A DNA stretch of 64,000 bases from Rhabditoides inermis (taxonomy: Eukaryota > Nematoda > Chromadorea > Rhabditida > Rhabditidae): NCBI GenBank assembly GCA_963966185.1, contig CAWZYM010000120.1, positions 281,001 to 345,000 on the forward strand, read 5' to 3'. Of this stretch, positions 36,704 through 48,344 are shown piece after piece. Each line of letters starts with the position of its first letter. Position 1 is the first letter of the stretch. The notes below the pieces were generated by a model, which was given only the letters and a program-made list of their open reading frames with translations, had not been told where the DNA came from and ran no database searches. The translations under genes were made by a program, and so were the position numbers.

Positions 36704-39014
36704 ATGAGCGACGGCGAGGGCTCGGCTATAGAGGAGATGCTGGCTCGGCATAGGAAGGAGAAGAAGGAGCTGCAGGGTGAGGGGGGAGTGGGTGTGGGAG
36801 TAGGGTAGACATAGAGGAAACTACATGAGAAAGAGGCGTAGGTTTCGATTGGTGGAGTGTTTTTTGTGACGAATGAAATGAAAAAAAGTTTGCTGTGATA
36901 TGTGTTCTGTTGTAGCGACGATCATGAACCTGAAGAAGACGGCGAAGAACGGAGGAAAGGCGAAGGTGAAGGAGGCGACAGCCGAGGCGGAGAAGCTGGA
37001 GAAGGAGGTGAGAGGGGAGAGGAGAGAGAGAGAGAGAGTGTGAGTGAGTGAGTGAGTGAGTGAGTGAGTGAGTGAGTGAGGGAGGGAGTGAGTGAGAGAG
37101 AGAAGGTAGTGTCAGAATGGAGACTGATTCTTAATAGTGAGTGATATCGGCTACGAAACGTGGTATCACTTTGTGTGTGTGCTATGAGATAGTTGTGTTT
37201 CGCAACTTGACGTGATGGCGAAATTTGTCTTGTGAAACCGCCTTCATATCATATCATATCAGCTGGCGGCTCGTCAGGAGAGCGAGCTGGCTGCGGCGCA
37301 GGCTGCACACGCTGTTGCCAAGTGCAGCATTGGAGAGGAGAAGAAGGGGCAGGAGCAGGAGGGGGATGGAAAGAAGGTACGTTGATGGATGGAGAGAGAG
37401 AGGGAGAGAGAGAGAGAGTCAATTGTATTCAGGACGATGAGTCGTTCTACAAGTCGAACGGCGGCGACAAGGTCAGCAAGGCGCAGAAGAGAAAGGTGCG
37501 TTGGGTGTTATGTATTTTATCGATTGCTTTATCGATCTTTTATCGAATTTGTGATTCTGACTCACTGACTAACGTCACAAGTCTATTTACCAAATTGCTT
37601 GTATACGCGTGTATCTTATGAGGTTGTAGAAAAAGAAGGAAATAATCCCACGGTGTATAAGGTATCTTAAGTCTTAAGAGGTTATGGGATATAGATAAGA
37701 CATTTGTCTGGAATTGGATGGTGTGGCAGTCTGTTGTAGACGCATGTCCTTGTGTACGTGACTGGACGTGATTGCAGGATAAGAAGGCGGAGGAGGAGCG
37801 GCGGCGTCGCGCGGCCGCCGAGGAGGACGAGAAGAACGCCGAGTTCTCACTCGGCAAGATAGAGACCGACGCCATCAACAAGGTAGAGGGAGAGGGAGAG
37901 GAAGTTTCCTAGATGATCAAGCCGATCCGGAACCCGATTGAAAACATCGAAACACGTAGTTGTTCACAATTTACACAATAAGACGTTGGGGGGGGGGGGG
38001 GTGCTTTGGAGCTAAATGGAGAGTGGTGGATGGCCGAGTGTGTGTGCACGTGACTGTCTAGGTGCTGGCGTCGCGCGGTCTCTCGCTGGTCGACATTGCC
38101 CCCGACGGAGACTGCCTCTACAACGCAGTCGCCCATCAACTCGGGGACAAGGTGGGCGGGGGATGGGCAGGATAAGAGCGATAGTTCAAGTTCAAGTGTT
38201 TATCCGGAATCGTTATAGCTGAATATTGCGAGGTGAAACGATAGTTTCTCGATCTATCTTATAGTTCTGGTGATGTCATTCTCATGATCTACCTAGCAAC
38301 ATTTTACGAAAAATCTAGCTGTGTTGCAGACAACGGGCGGTGAGATGCGGCGGAAGGCGGCGGCGTATATGCGCGCGCACAAGGACGACTTCCTCCCGTT
38401 CCTGATGCGGGACGACGGAGAGTGCCTAGATGATATGGAGTATGAACAGTACTGCGAGAAAGTAAGAGGGGAGAGGGGGGAAGGAGAGAGAGAGGGAGAG
38501 AGAGGGGGGGGGAGAGAGAGGGTTGCAGGTGGAGCGGGAGTCTCGCGTGGGCGGTGTGTGGGGCGGCGAGCCGGAGCTGACCGCACTCAGCGCCAGTATC
38601 GGGAGGAAGATTGAGGTGGGTGGAGTGGTAGCGTCACTCACTCACTCACTCACTCACTCACTCACTCACTCACTCACACTGCTCGGCCGACGCTCCGCAA
38701 ATCGCATGTCACTCTCGATGACGGGCAGTGATCAAAATACTCACACGTCATCGTGAATGTATACGGGAACCTTTTTGCGGACAGCGTTGTCACTCCTTAG
38801 CCGACAGAATGATAGCGTGGTGAATTGAATCCGGCGAAGAGTCTAGGAATGAGTGAGTGAATGTGATGTGTGAGTTGTGTTGTTGTAGGTGATCCAGCCG
38901 GACTGTCGCGTGTTGTCGTTCGGCGACTTCCTCACTCGACCGCTCGTCATCACATACCACCGACAGGCATACAAGCTCGGCGAACACTACAACAGCACCA
39001 CCGCCACTGCTTGA
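36704..39014 (+). CDS. OTUD6B: OTU-domain deubiquitinase, OTUD6 type
   Basis: Nine exons (36704-36776, 36916-37007, 37263-37376, 37433-37495, 37778-37882, 38062-38151, 38330-38461, 38529-38615, 38889-39014) give 293 residues, as in OTUD6A/B. The N-terminal half is a charged coiled coil (EEMLARHRKEKKELQ ... KKTAKNGGKAKVKEA). The OTU domain follows, with the catalytic Asp/Cys loop APDGDCLYNAVAHQL, WGGEPELTALS, and the catalytic His in PLVITYHRQAYKLGEHYN. It is a cysteine peptidase that removes ubiquitin; OTUD6B homologues are linked to translation and proteasome assembly. It starts 182 bp after the urm-1 stop with an acceptor (gaatag) just before the ATG. Introns carry GA, GAGT and CACT microsatellites. 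Confidence 0.95.
37028..37100. repeat. (GA)n and (GAGT)n microsatellite
   Basis: GA run followed by about ten GAGT units in an intron of the OTUD6-type gene. A (CACT)n run lies at 38634-38676 in its last intron. Confidence 0.9.
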
Positions 39015-39197
39015 GAAGTGGATTAGTATCAATTTATTGATTTTCCGGATTGTTTACGATTTTCGTTTTGTTTGTGTGATTTGATAAATTATTTTCTTTT
39101 TTGTGTGAAGAGTTTTGGAAGCGGAAAACGAGACGTTTGTAACGTTGCGATATCTAAAGGATTGTTGGCTCTGGCTGAGAAAGCGAGAGTATTGTAG

Positions 39198-39718
39198 ATG
39201 AGCCAGCGCTCGCGAGTGATCACTTTGTACAAGACACTGTACCACATGGGCAAGGAGTATCCTAAGGGAGCCGACTGGTTCCATCCCAGACTCAAGACGG
39301 CCTTCCAGAAGCACGCCGCGGAGACGGACGAGAAGAAGATTGGTGCGTCTGCCAGAATCTCCTCTCTCCTCTCTCCTCTCTCCTCTCTCCTCTCTCCTCT
39401 CTCCTCTCTCCTCTCTCCTCTCTCCTCTCTCCTCTCTCCTCTCTCCTCTCTCCTCTCTCCTCTCTCCTTTCTTCTCTCTCCTCTCCCCTCTCTTCTCTCC
39501 TCTCTCCTCTCTTTCTCTCTTCTTTTTCTCTCTCTCCTCTTTCTCTCTCCTCTTTTTTTCTCGCTCGCTCGCGTTCTCTCCCAATATATATCCACCACTT
39601 CACGCGCTTTCCAGAGGAGCTGATCGGTCGTGCCGAGTTTGTTGTGAAGGAGATCGAGGCTCTGTACAAGCTGAAGAAGTACCGCGCAATGAAGAATCGA
39701 TACTACGATCAGAACTAG
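39198..39718 (+). CDS. ETFRF1: LYR-motif mitochondrial protein LYRM5 / ETF regulatory factor 1
   Basis: Two exons (39198-39342, 39615-39718) give 82 residues. The LYR-family helix [20 protein letters not shown] is followed by [10 protein letters not shown] and the conserved end [20 protein letters not shown], a very good match in order and length to LYRM5. The human protein removes FAD from electron transfer flavoprotein in the mitochondrial matrix; LYR proteins act with acyl carrier protein. The start follows directly on attgtag, 183 bp after the OTUD6 stop. The single intron is almost entirely a CTCTC repeat. Confidence 0.92.
39359..39560. repeat. (CTCTCCT)-type pyrimidine minisatellite
   Basis: About 200 bp of tandem CTCTCCTCTC-like units filling the LYRM5 intron up to near its acceptor, so it doubles as a very long polypyrimidine tract. 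Confidence 0.9.
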
Positions 39719-40336
39719 GGATACTGTAGTCTGACTACTGTATCCTCATGTTGTATACTGTATTCTGTATAGTGTCTTCCCCTGCCTCGTTGCGTCATTC
39801 CTTTCTTTTCTCTGCCAGCGCGCGGTCGCGTGCCTTCCCTTGTTATTCCCCCGACCCCTGAACAATGCTGTGCGGCGGAGGACACTAACTGGACTGGTAT
39901 TCGCTTTTGCTACTCTCTACATCTACGGCATTGAGACTGGAGAGGAATCCTCGAAGACGATGAAACTTTCGGAGACGTCTCTTCGCGATCGATCGTTGAA
40001 GCACGGATTTTCCGCCGCCGAGATCGAAACTTCCCCAGAAGCCGCAAGCAGGGGATGACATGCACCACCAATAGCCCGTACGCATCCTCGGGACTACCGA
40101 AATCCGTGTTATTGGGACTCGCAGTAGGCGCTGCATTACTGTATTTTACCGTAACCTTGCCGTAATTTACATAATTGTACCGTGCTACTTGATTCGAGAT
40201 AAATATTCTGATTCTGATTCTGCCTCGTTGCCCATCCGCGGTGCCATTTTCTTTCGCGTTTTCTGTCGTGTATTCGCGCCCGGGTAGTTGTTGTATATTT
40301 GTAAAATAGAGTGTATTAATAAATGTAATCTAGGTG

Positions 40337-42449
40337 ATGGCAGATCGCGCGCTACAACCGTATGACGGAGACAGCCTGCCGAGCAGGATATTCCAGGTGA
40401 GAGGGAGAGGAGAGAGAGGGGGGAGAGATCATTTTCTTCTACTCGGTAGTCCGGTCGGTCGGTTTGGATATGTTGCTGAAAAGACTAGGGAGGAGAAGAC
40501 AAGTGCAGATGGAGAATGAGATCGGAGTGATGCTTCTGTTCAGGTGCTGGCCGCCCTGTTGGAGACGTCGTTCGACTGGTTCTGGACGGTGGTGACGCGC
40601 AAGGGACGGCTCGAGAGGATTGTGAGTGAAGAGGAATCCATTGGCGCTATCGGTGTCGTTTTGTATGTACAGTAGAACGTAGAATGTGGCAGCGAGTATG
40701 CGACGGAGTAGGTATGATACCCTGTACTTACCGTAAGCTCTACGCATTTTCAATACATATCGAGATGTGGTGCTGGATTCGAAATAGACACATTCTTGTT
40801 CCTCGTCAGCTCTCGTCATCGTGGACGTCTCGCGCGGCGCAGATGGTGCGACTGGAGCGGTTTCTGCGGGAGCACTCGGTGCGACTGCAGAGGAGACGGG
40901 GCAGCAGGGACGGAGAGGAGGAGGGGGAAGAGGAGAGGGAGGAGAGACTGCGCGCCGCCCAGCAAGTAGCCGAGAGAGTGATTGGACAGGTGCGTGATGC
41001 GTTTACAGGGAAGTACCACTCTTCCTGTTCTTCCATCGTCTATCACGTGGTAGTCGTATTCAGAGTCACGATATGGCCCATTAGTTATAGAGAAAGTAGT
41101 TGTGGTTGATGGTTGTGGTTTCCTCGTAGATGATGAGGTGTTGAGGGAGTGATGAAAAAGTGTTGCGTACATGATTTGTGCGATGATGCCCTGTCTCCAG
41201 CGTGTACCATGTTGTGTTTCTAGGAGGGTGTGTGCGTGGAGGAGTGCGCGGAGCGGCGGGAGCACATGCGCGCCGTCCTCAGCTGCGCCGTCGGACACAT
41301 GGACGCATACGAGGCGCTCGTCGAAAAGGTAGATGGCGAGAAAATCGATATATCGATTTTTCAAATCGGTTTAATGTTATATGAGAAAGTATAGTTATAC
41401 AATGTTTAAAGATATATTTAAAAGTGGTCTGGTCAATAAAAATGTGATGAGGAATTGTAGGTGGAGGCGCTTCGGTCGGAGGCGTATGACAGTGGGCGGG
41501 ACTCGCACGAGAAGCGGCTGCTCAAGTTGTGGCGGCTGATGAGGGAGGGCGAGGAGCTGCGGGAGAGGAGGGGCAAGCAGTGGAGGGAGATCGGGTTCCA
41601 GGTAAGGAGGGAAAGCGGATGGAAAAGGGTTTCTTTGTTGCCCGTACTGTACTGTCGGATGGTCCGGATCCTTCCTGTGGTACGAGTTGGAATCGGTCGG
41701 ATAGAGGATGACCCCGTTATGTTTGCAGGGCGACGACCCGGCCACGGACTTCCGGGGTATGGGCGTGCTGGGACTGGAGCAGCTCGTGTTCATCGCCCAG
41801 TTCGACAGGGCAGCCACACAGCATGCGCTCCTCCTCTCACACCACCCCAAGATCGGATTCCCACTCGCCGTCGCTGGTGGGTGGAGGGGAGAGCGAACAG
41901 CCCCGTTACGCATGTTGTGCAGAGGGCGAGACGGGCAGACAGAAAGAGGGACAATAGTTGAGAGTAGTCAAGGAGTCTCATTCAGGCATTACATTCACGT
42001 CGTTCTGCCGGGATCTGCTGCGGTCGGGCGAGCTGAAGCGCCACTTCTACAACACTCTCGAGGGCGCGCCCGACATGGACGCCTTCCATAGGGTCTACTG
42101 TGAGTGCGAGGATAATAGGGTCGAAATATACTCTAACGGGAAACACAAAGTTGACGCTCATTTTGCACGGAGATTGACGTCAGAGTCGGCGTCAAAGTAT
42201 ATTTTGGCCTACGAACAGGGCCTGGCATGATGAGCGCAATTCAGGCCGCGTATTCGTTCTGTTCTGCGAGTTTTGGAAGCGCGCCGAGCCGGAGAGTGTG
42301 ATGCAGTTCAACGAGGTGGGAAAGGAGAGGTGGAATGCGGGGAGCGTACGGGTTCCTTGCAGGTGCGTTTCGACTTTGAGTCGCGCGTGCGTGCCCGCCT
42401 CGCCAGGGACGACGCTGATCTGGACACGCTCACTGTGGATGCACTCTAG
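40337..42449 (+). CDS. ELMO-domain protein (ELMOD1-3 type)
   Basis: Nine exons (40337-40396, 40544-40621, 40810-40989, 41224-41328, 41461-41601, 41729-41876, 41986-42099, 42245-42315, 42363-42449) give 327 residues, stop TAG at 42447. The diagnostic ELMO core is HEKRLLKLWRLM, then GDDPATDFRGMGVLGLEQLV, ITFTSFCRDLLRSGEL and FVLFCEFWKRAEPESVM. ELMOD proteins are GTPase-activating proteins for ARL2 and ARF-family GTPases; the arginine that acts catalytically falls in the TDFRGMG segment. The middle exons add an R/E-rich helix (RRRGSRDGEEEGEEE). An AATAAA lies at 40318-40323, and a ctag acceptor ends 3 bp before the start. Confidence 0.9.
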
Positions 42450-43215
42450 CCAGCGAGAGTATTGTACTTTGATTTCTTGCCTGGACGTTGTTGTATCTGG
42501 TATTACTGACTGTTCTTGCGATCGGGGTAGCTTCGTAACTTTCACCGTGGTTGTGAAATAACCTATGAATTCGGGGTTGTTGTAGGGTTGATTCGCCATT
42601 TTATGGAAACTTACTTGAGCAATGCAATTCAATCACAGAGCTTTTTTGAAGATGCATTGGTTCTACTCGCATGTTCTGTAATATTGTCAAAAAGTTTATG
42701 CATAAAGGGTTTATGGAATTGTTGTTTGTTTTGTTCAGCCGGCGGTTGAAATAGAGAAAAAGAACGTGCAAAACAGTGAAAAAGGTTTTCAAATTTGAAT
42801 TTGGCGGTAGAGTGGTCAGATGCCCGAGTGGGCGGGGCTTGGAAGAGACGGAGAGTTGTTTGTGAGGCGGGTGGCAGTGTGTGCGTCGCACCCCAACAGA
42901 GTGGTTGTGTGGTCGATATTTCGCGCGGGCCTATTTCAGCTTTTTCCTTCTGCACGTTTACCTGGTTTCTGATTATGTTTCTGGATACGATCTCTACATT
43001 TGTCCTCTCATGTTGTCTGCTGTAGCCCATTCTCTCTCACCTTTTTTCTCTCGATGCAGCAGTGAGTGTTTACCACTTTGCACTTTTCAAGTGGATCGTC
43101 CGTTCTCGTGGCTTTGGCCGCGGATATGTACAGTTCTTTTTAGAGACATCGATCTCGTGATTCCTATTTCCGCATGGCTTTCTTGATTATCTTGTTATTA
43201 TTATATGTTTTCAGT

Positions 43216-44331
43216 ATGTCGCTCCGTCTCGTTCCGGCTCTCAACAACGCCTCGAAGTAAGTATTGTTTCCCGACAATTCTAGATTTGATAAACAAAATC
43301 TTAGTTTGAATGGTTTGTTTACGCGTAGGTGCTAGTGAACTACAACTAGTTGTAGGGCTGTGAATGTTTGTAGTTAGGATCAACCTTTGGCCGCATGATC
43401 GATTGCACGCGTCGAGACAGTTGTGTTGTTGTGTCAAGGCAACTACTCTCTCGTTTCGTTCGAATTTCACCACTGCTTGCTCACTTTGCTGTGTGAGCAG
43501 GGGATGAATTCTGTCGATGCCGCGACAAGCGTGAATAAATAGATGAGAACTGCACGGAAGTCACAGAGAATGGGAGAAACGCGCAGCATCTAGAAATGTT
43601 GGATTGCAATGCGTGCGAAATAGCGTGGCATGTGCTTGTCTGTGAATCGAGATAACAGCCACAGGTCATGCGATAGGACAAGCAACCCACCGAAGAGCTT
43701 TCTAAACAATTGCACCTTTCAACTGTTCACACACGTGTTTTTCAGGGTCGCTGTCCGCGCTATGTCGGGCGGAAACCCCGGCTCTGGATCCGGCAGGGGA
43801 GGCGGCTCCGGAGGCTCCATCCGCGACGCTGGAGGCGCGTTCGGAAAGATGGAGGCCGCCCGCGAGGACGAGTACTTCTACAAGCTGGTGCGTCGATGGG
43901 TTTTCGATTGCTTATTTATCTTTTGTATTGTCATAATTACAATAGATATCCAATGATAATAAGTGTATACACTGCGCCAGAGCGAGTTCGAAGTACGATG
44001 CCATAACCGCCTGCCTCTCTTGTTTGGCGCGCTATTACCGAGTGCTGACTCCGTTTTTCTCTGATTTACCCCACCGCGCGCAACTTATTGCGAGCATAGA
44101 ACCATAACTCATCGTTCTTCGATTTCAGCAGAAGCAGCAGCTCGCCGCCATGAAGAACGAGCTGGCCCAGGAGCTGGAGCACCACAAGGCTCAGATGAAG
44201 AACCACGAGGATGTGGGTCGTACTTTGTTTCATTTATTGATTGGATGTTGATTGTTTTGTTTGAGGCTGTCAAGAGGCACCAGTCCCGTCTCGCCGAGCT
44301 CGAGAAGCACGAGCAGAAGTTCAGCAAGTAA
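43216..44331 (+). CDS. mai-2: Mitochondrial ATP synthase inhibitor IF1
   Basis: Four exons (43216-43256, 43746-43887, 44129-44212, 44266-44331) give 110 residues. A basic, Ser/Ala-rich start (MSLRLVPALNNASKVAVRAM) fits a mitochondrial targeting peptide. A glycine-rich stretch follows, then the inhibitory core GSIRDAGGAFGKMEAAREDE and YFYK, then a long coiled coil (QLAAMKNELAQELEHHKAQM). IF1 inserts between F1 alpha/beta subunits and blocks ATP hydrolysis when the membrane potential collapses. The last acceptor (tttgag) is weak. A tttcag acceptor ends 1 bp before the start codon. Confidence 0.93.
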
Positions 44332-44533
44332 GAGCGCCGCTCTCTGACCGCAATACATCCGGACTAGTTGATTTGTTTTATTTCTACTGTGTACATTGTA
44401 AAGACGAGTATCTTGTGTGTAAAGTAAATTTTTATCGGTCTTGTTCAGCTTGATTTGTTGTTGTTGAATGGTTAATTTACCTTGTCATACTGGTTATTGA
44501 CGTTTTCGTGTGGATGATGTAATTCCAGGTGTA

Positions 44534-44763
44534 ATGTATGCATGGTCAGAGTGGGACTTGTCGCAACATTTCAAGTGGACAGCGTGAGTATTTCTTAGCC
44601 GTGTGCGGATTGAAGAAGCTGTCTGTGTAGATTGTTTGTTGCTGCGTGGGGAGTGTACGAGCTGAGGGCTTGTCGTGTGGCGTGGAGGGAAGTGGAGATG
44701 AGGAAGATGGACATGGAGGAGTGCGAGCGAGAGAGGAGGAGGGAAGACGAGATGTGGAAGTGA
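44534..44763 (+). CDS. 60-residue single-pass membrane protein, unknown
   Basis: Two exons (44534-44583, 44631-44763) join in phase 2. The N-terminus MYAWSEWDLSQHFKWT is followed by a short hydrophobic helix (ALFVAAWGVYELRA) and a highly charged C-terminal helix (EVEMRKMDMEECERERRRED). An attccag acceptor lies 5 bp before the ATG, 200 bp after the mai-2 stop, and AATAAA follows at 44890. The context suggests an operon partner of the ATPase inhibitor, perhaps a small mitochondrial inner-membrane protein. I do not recognise the family, so that role is inference only. Confidence 0.6.
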
Positions 44764-44889
44764 AGGGGGCGAGCGGCGAAATGAACAAGGCGGCGAGTAA
44801 GAAGCGACTACTCTCTTGTAATATGGATTTTTTTTATTTATTTTATATCGCAATCATGTTCCATGCTTATTACTGATGTTCTCTTCCAT

Positions 44890-44895
44890 AATAAA
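44890..44895 (+). terminator. Poly(A) signal AATAAA
   Basis: 127 bp after the stop of the 60-residue protein gene. Confidence 0.6.
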
Positions 44896-45002
44896 TCAAT
44901 TCATTGGTGTTGTCTCACTATTTCGTTATTTTATTATTACATTTTTGTTATGCAAGAATGACCTTTAAACTCTAAAAAGTTGTGTTTTTGAATATGTTTG
45001 CA

Positions 45003-45065
45003 TGTTCTTGAGAATGATCGGTTGTGATCGCATGTTATTTGGAGTGGACGGATAATCGCGAGCGT
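45003..45065 (+). repeat. Dispersed repeat, copy 2 of 3
   Basis: TTGAGAATGATCGGTTGTGA, then GCATGTTATTTGGAGTGGAC. It ends about 100 bp before the first exon of the truncated paralogue. Confidence 0.6.
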
Positions 45066-46053
45066 GAAGTATATCGCACGATCATTTTCCAAACCAAGAT
45101 TTCTGTTATCTGTTATCATTTTCTTTTTGTGTACGCTTTTCCCTACAGGGTGAGGCTACTGCAGCGAGAAGCGGGAGCAGCATAAGAAGATGGAGTTGAA
45201 GCAGACAGAGAGGACAGAGAGTGGCGAGCGGCAGGTGTGTTTGCGGGACCGGTATGCGAACATGCTCTCAATGGCCGTCGAGTCGCTGCCGTCTGTGCCC
45301 GCGCCGCTTCCGCTGGACGTGACGCAGGAGGGAGAGGGAGGAGAGACCGTCCACGACATGCTGCCCCGTGCGTTTCTTCATCTCTGTGCACTTCCGGTGC
45401 TTGGTTTCGAAAGTTCTCTGAGAGAGTGTGTACACATGAATTCAGATTAGATTCATCAAGAATGCAGAACTCTTTTCAGAACAAAATCATACACCGAACA
45501 AAATGAAGTTTATCGGAACTCTTCCCGAATTCTTTATGAATGAACTGAATTCGTTCTGAATTTGTCCCGAATTTGGAATGTTTTCATGAAGATTTCCCCA
45601 TGTTATTTCTTATACTACCGCCCTTTGTTGAAACATATATTGGTGAGGCAAACCCACAGGACGAGACCTAGTTTAGCTGACGCGCTCTTTTTCACTCATT
45701 TCCACAGACTTGGTAAAGCAACTTTATCTAAAAACCAAGGAAATACAAACGCGTCATAGCAGTTCAAATCATGGAACAAACTTGTATACATATACAACAT
45801 GGCAACAATACAATGCAAAACTTAACAATACAATACCGAAATGAAAACATGACATTAACGCTATTATTTCTCCTCTCGGCTTCCCCATCGTCTCTCCACT
45901 CCTCCTCCTCCTCCTCCTCCGCTCCTTCTTTCCATACTTGCACGAGTCGTCGTTGCGCTAGCACTAAATCAAATCAATACACGATATATATTTAACCTGA
46001 CTTTCTCTCACAATTGAGCGTCTTTTCTTCTTCCCTCCATCTCCTCCACACAC

Positions 46054-46576
46054 CTGATACTTGTTGGTCGAGTTGAAGGGGATCTCGGCCATCTTGGGCG
46101 ACTTGTCCTCAGCGAACTTGAGCTGCTCAACCTTCGACGCGTCGCCGGTGCACTCGCGGCAACGCACCAAGATGTCGTCCGGAGTTCTGCGTGAAATAAA
46201 CAACAAACCATCAACTTCTCGCACCTCTTCCTTTCCTAATTTACCGTAACTTTACACCAAAATTCAAAAAAAGTTCGGCTTTTTTGTTGAGAAAGCCACA
46301 TATGGACAAATGACAGACAGCATGGGCAGACTGGTAACAACTCCTACACCAAAATGGGATGAAATTCCAAATGCCAATGCAATGGATTTTTCGTAATTTC
46401 GCGCGTGTACACTTCAAATTTTCGCTCATTCACAGCATTGTCCACTTATTGCCAGCAATGTAATGCGAGTTCGCCTCCATCAGCCTTACACTTCGAACTC
46501 ACCTCGAACTCGGCGTGGGTGCAGACGGTGGCTACGAGGGTGTAGGCCGTCTTCAGCGCGTCAGCACTACCGCGGC
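46054..46576 (-). pseudogene. Na,K-ATPase alpha-subunit fragment (two exons)
   Basis: Minus-strand exons 46503-46576 (ADALKTAYTLVATVCTHAEF) and 46054-46186 join in phase. The second contains GDAS and ends KMAEIPFNSTNKYQ, a signature of the nucleotide-binding domain of P2C ATPases. Between GDAS and KMAEIPF it is about a dozen residues shorter than usual. No other ATPase exons are visible on either side. It lies inside the 5-kb intron of the truncated paralogue, so it is most likely a captured or relic fragment. Confidence 0.6.
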
Positions 46577-46952
46577 CTGTGGCTGGTCACAGCCGAACTG
46601 AATACATACGTTACATGGTTAAACCAAAGCAAACTAGGATACAATATTAAAAACTCCGTCATTGTAAAACATATATGCAGATCGATAATCCATAAATAAC
46701 AAACCTCTATCGACTCCATCGACAGCCGCGCCTATCTGACCAACTGCTCGCAGCAGTCAGTGCGGGAATTCAGCGCGTTCTGATCATAGAATTGAATAAC
46801 ATCATTTAAATATAAATATAACAATCATAATAACAACAAAACAAAAAACAACACGAAAAAGGAACAAAAAATAAACAAGCGACGATGATTCATAAAAGCA
46901 ATCCGAGACACGAAATTCTCACTACGGTACACAACCGAACACATTATTTCGG

Positions 46953-47841
46953 CATCCTGGAAAATTCATCACTTCATCACTTCATCACTTTGACTTCATA
47001 AATTTTTCTTCATAAAATTCATCACTTCATCACTTCATCACTTCATCACTTCATCACTTTGACTTCATCACTTCATCACATGTGATGAAGTGATGAAGTA
47101 ATGAAGTGATGAAGTGATAAAGTGATGAAGTAATGAAGTGATGAAGTGATAAAGTGATGAAGTTTCAATTTTCGTTTTTTTAAACAAACTTTTTTAATTT
47201 GTAAAAAGTAATATGTAATTTGTTTTTTGTAAACTTTTTCAATCGGCAACGGCAACAGATGTCCGTTTGTTCGCTTACTCATAAACTTCATCATAAGGAC
47301 CAGAAGTACAAGACCAAGATGAAGAGAATTCATACTTGAAAACTTGTAGGATGCAAATGAAGATGTGCTACTATGGAATGCTACAACAAGATCGTTTTGT
47401 ACCAACTGAGCCTTTGCCATACCAACGAGAGATGACGACGTATTGACGACGTCAGGTTACGTTGGTGGATAAAGGTTTGCTTGTGTCCGGCGCGTAATTA
47501 TTCCAACAAATAGGTTCTCTCTCTACGACAACGCTAGTGTCAGTGAGTCCCTCAAACACGAATAAGAATGAGAAACATGAAATAGGAAGAAGAACCTTCC
47601 CAGGAACATCGTCCTCTTCCTCTTTTATGTAAATTGGCAAGATATCTTCCGCTTCTGCCATGTCGCTTTTCACGTCGTTATGGTAATCGCTATAGAGAAC
47701 AGCTCAAACTAGTAAAAAACGATTAAAAGTTTACAAAAACAAGTTACAAAGTACTTTTTTACGAATTAAAAAAGTTAAAAAAAAAGAAAATTTAATCTTC
47801 ATCACTTCATCACTTCATCACTTCAAATTTTCCAGGACACC
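46953..47841. mobile_element. TIR element with 11-bp target duplication (MULE-like size)
   Basis: CATTATTTCGG at 46942-46952 and 47842-47852 flanks the element. The termini contain TCCTGGAAAATT and its complement. The left half has (TTCATCAC)n arrays that turn round at about 47078 (CATCACATGTGATG) into (GATGAAGT)n, making a long hairpin; the same array recurs at the right end. The interior minus strand has short frames, one starting MAEAEDILPIYIKEEEDDVP with a splice-like gt after GK. An 11-bp duplication is in the Mutator range; no transposase is seen. Confidence 0.7.
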
Positions 47842-47877
47842 CATTATTTCGGAATAAAGTGAGATTTTCAAATTGAC

Positions 47878-47946
47878 AAATTTTTACGGAAGCATCTGTA
47901 GTTGAACCCGCAATCATATTCTTGCCGAGCGAGAACGATACCACTA
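47878..47946 (-). other. tRNA-like segment
   Basis: The minus strand reads GTAGAGTAGTGGTATCGTTC, then CTCGGCAAGAATATGATTGC, then GGGTTCAACTACAGA: A-box- and B-box-like sequences at tRNA spacing. The arms do not pair well, so this is a degenerate tRNA or a SINE head. Confidence 0.35.
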
Positions 47947-48131
47947 CTCTACATAAACGTCTTTGAATCGTTTTTGTTTATCGAGCTATCCTCTATAGCA
48001 ATAACCATTAACGAGAAAAGCAACAGTAGAGGAGATGTACCTAGACTAATTTTTATGGAAGAGAACGATGTTCCACAAGAGGTTTCATCTTTCTTTTCCA
48101 TCGCCGATTACTTGTTCCTCTTCTTCATCCG

Positions 48132-48291
48132 CACGGCTCGTCATTTCGGCCGGGTCCCGTTGTCCGCAGACAAAAACCGCGTCGCGACCGCTCCGCTCAT
48201 TTTTGACAATGGGCTGGCGCAGTGCCAGGTGATGCGAGCGGTCATTCCCCACAGGGCATTAGCGCGCGGCACGGTCGCTGTCTGCGGACAC

Positions 48292-48344
<53 letters not shown>

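Noticed and set aside
39089..39669. Glu/Arg-rich minus frames (about 170 codons) across the LYRM5 intron
   Set aside because: Pure translation of the CTCTC minisatellite.
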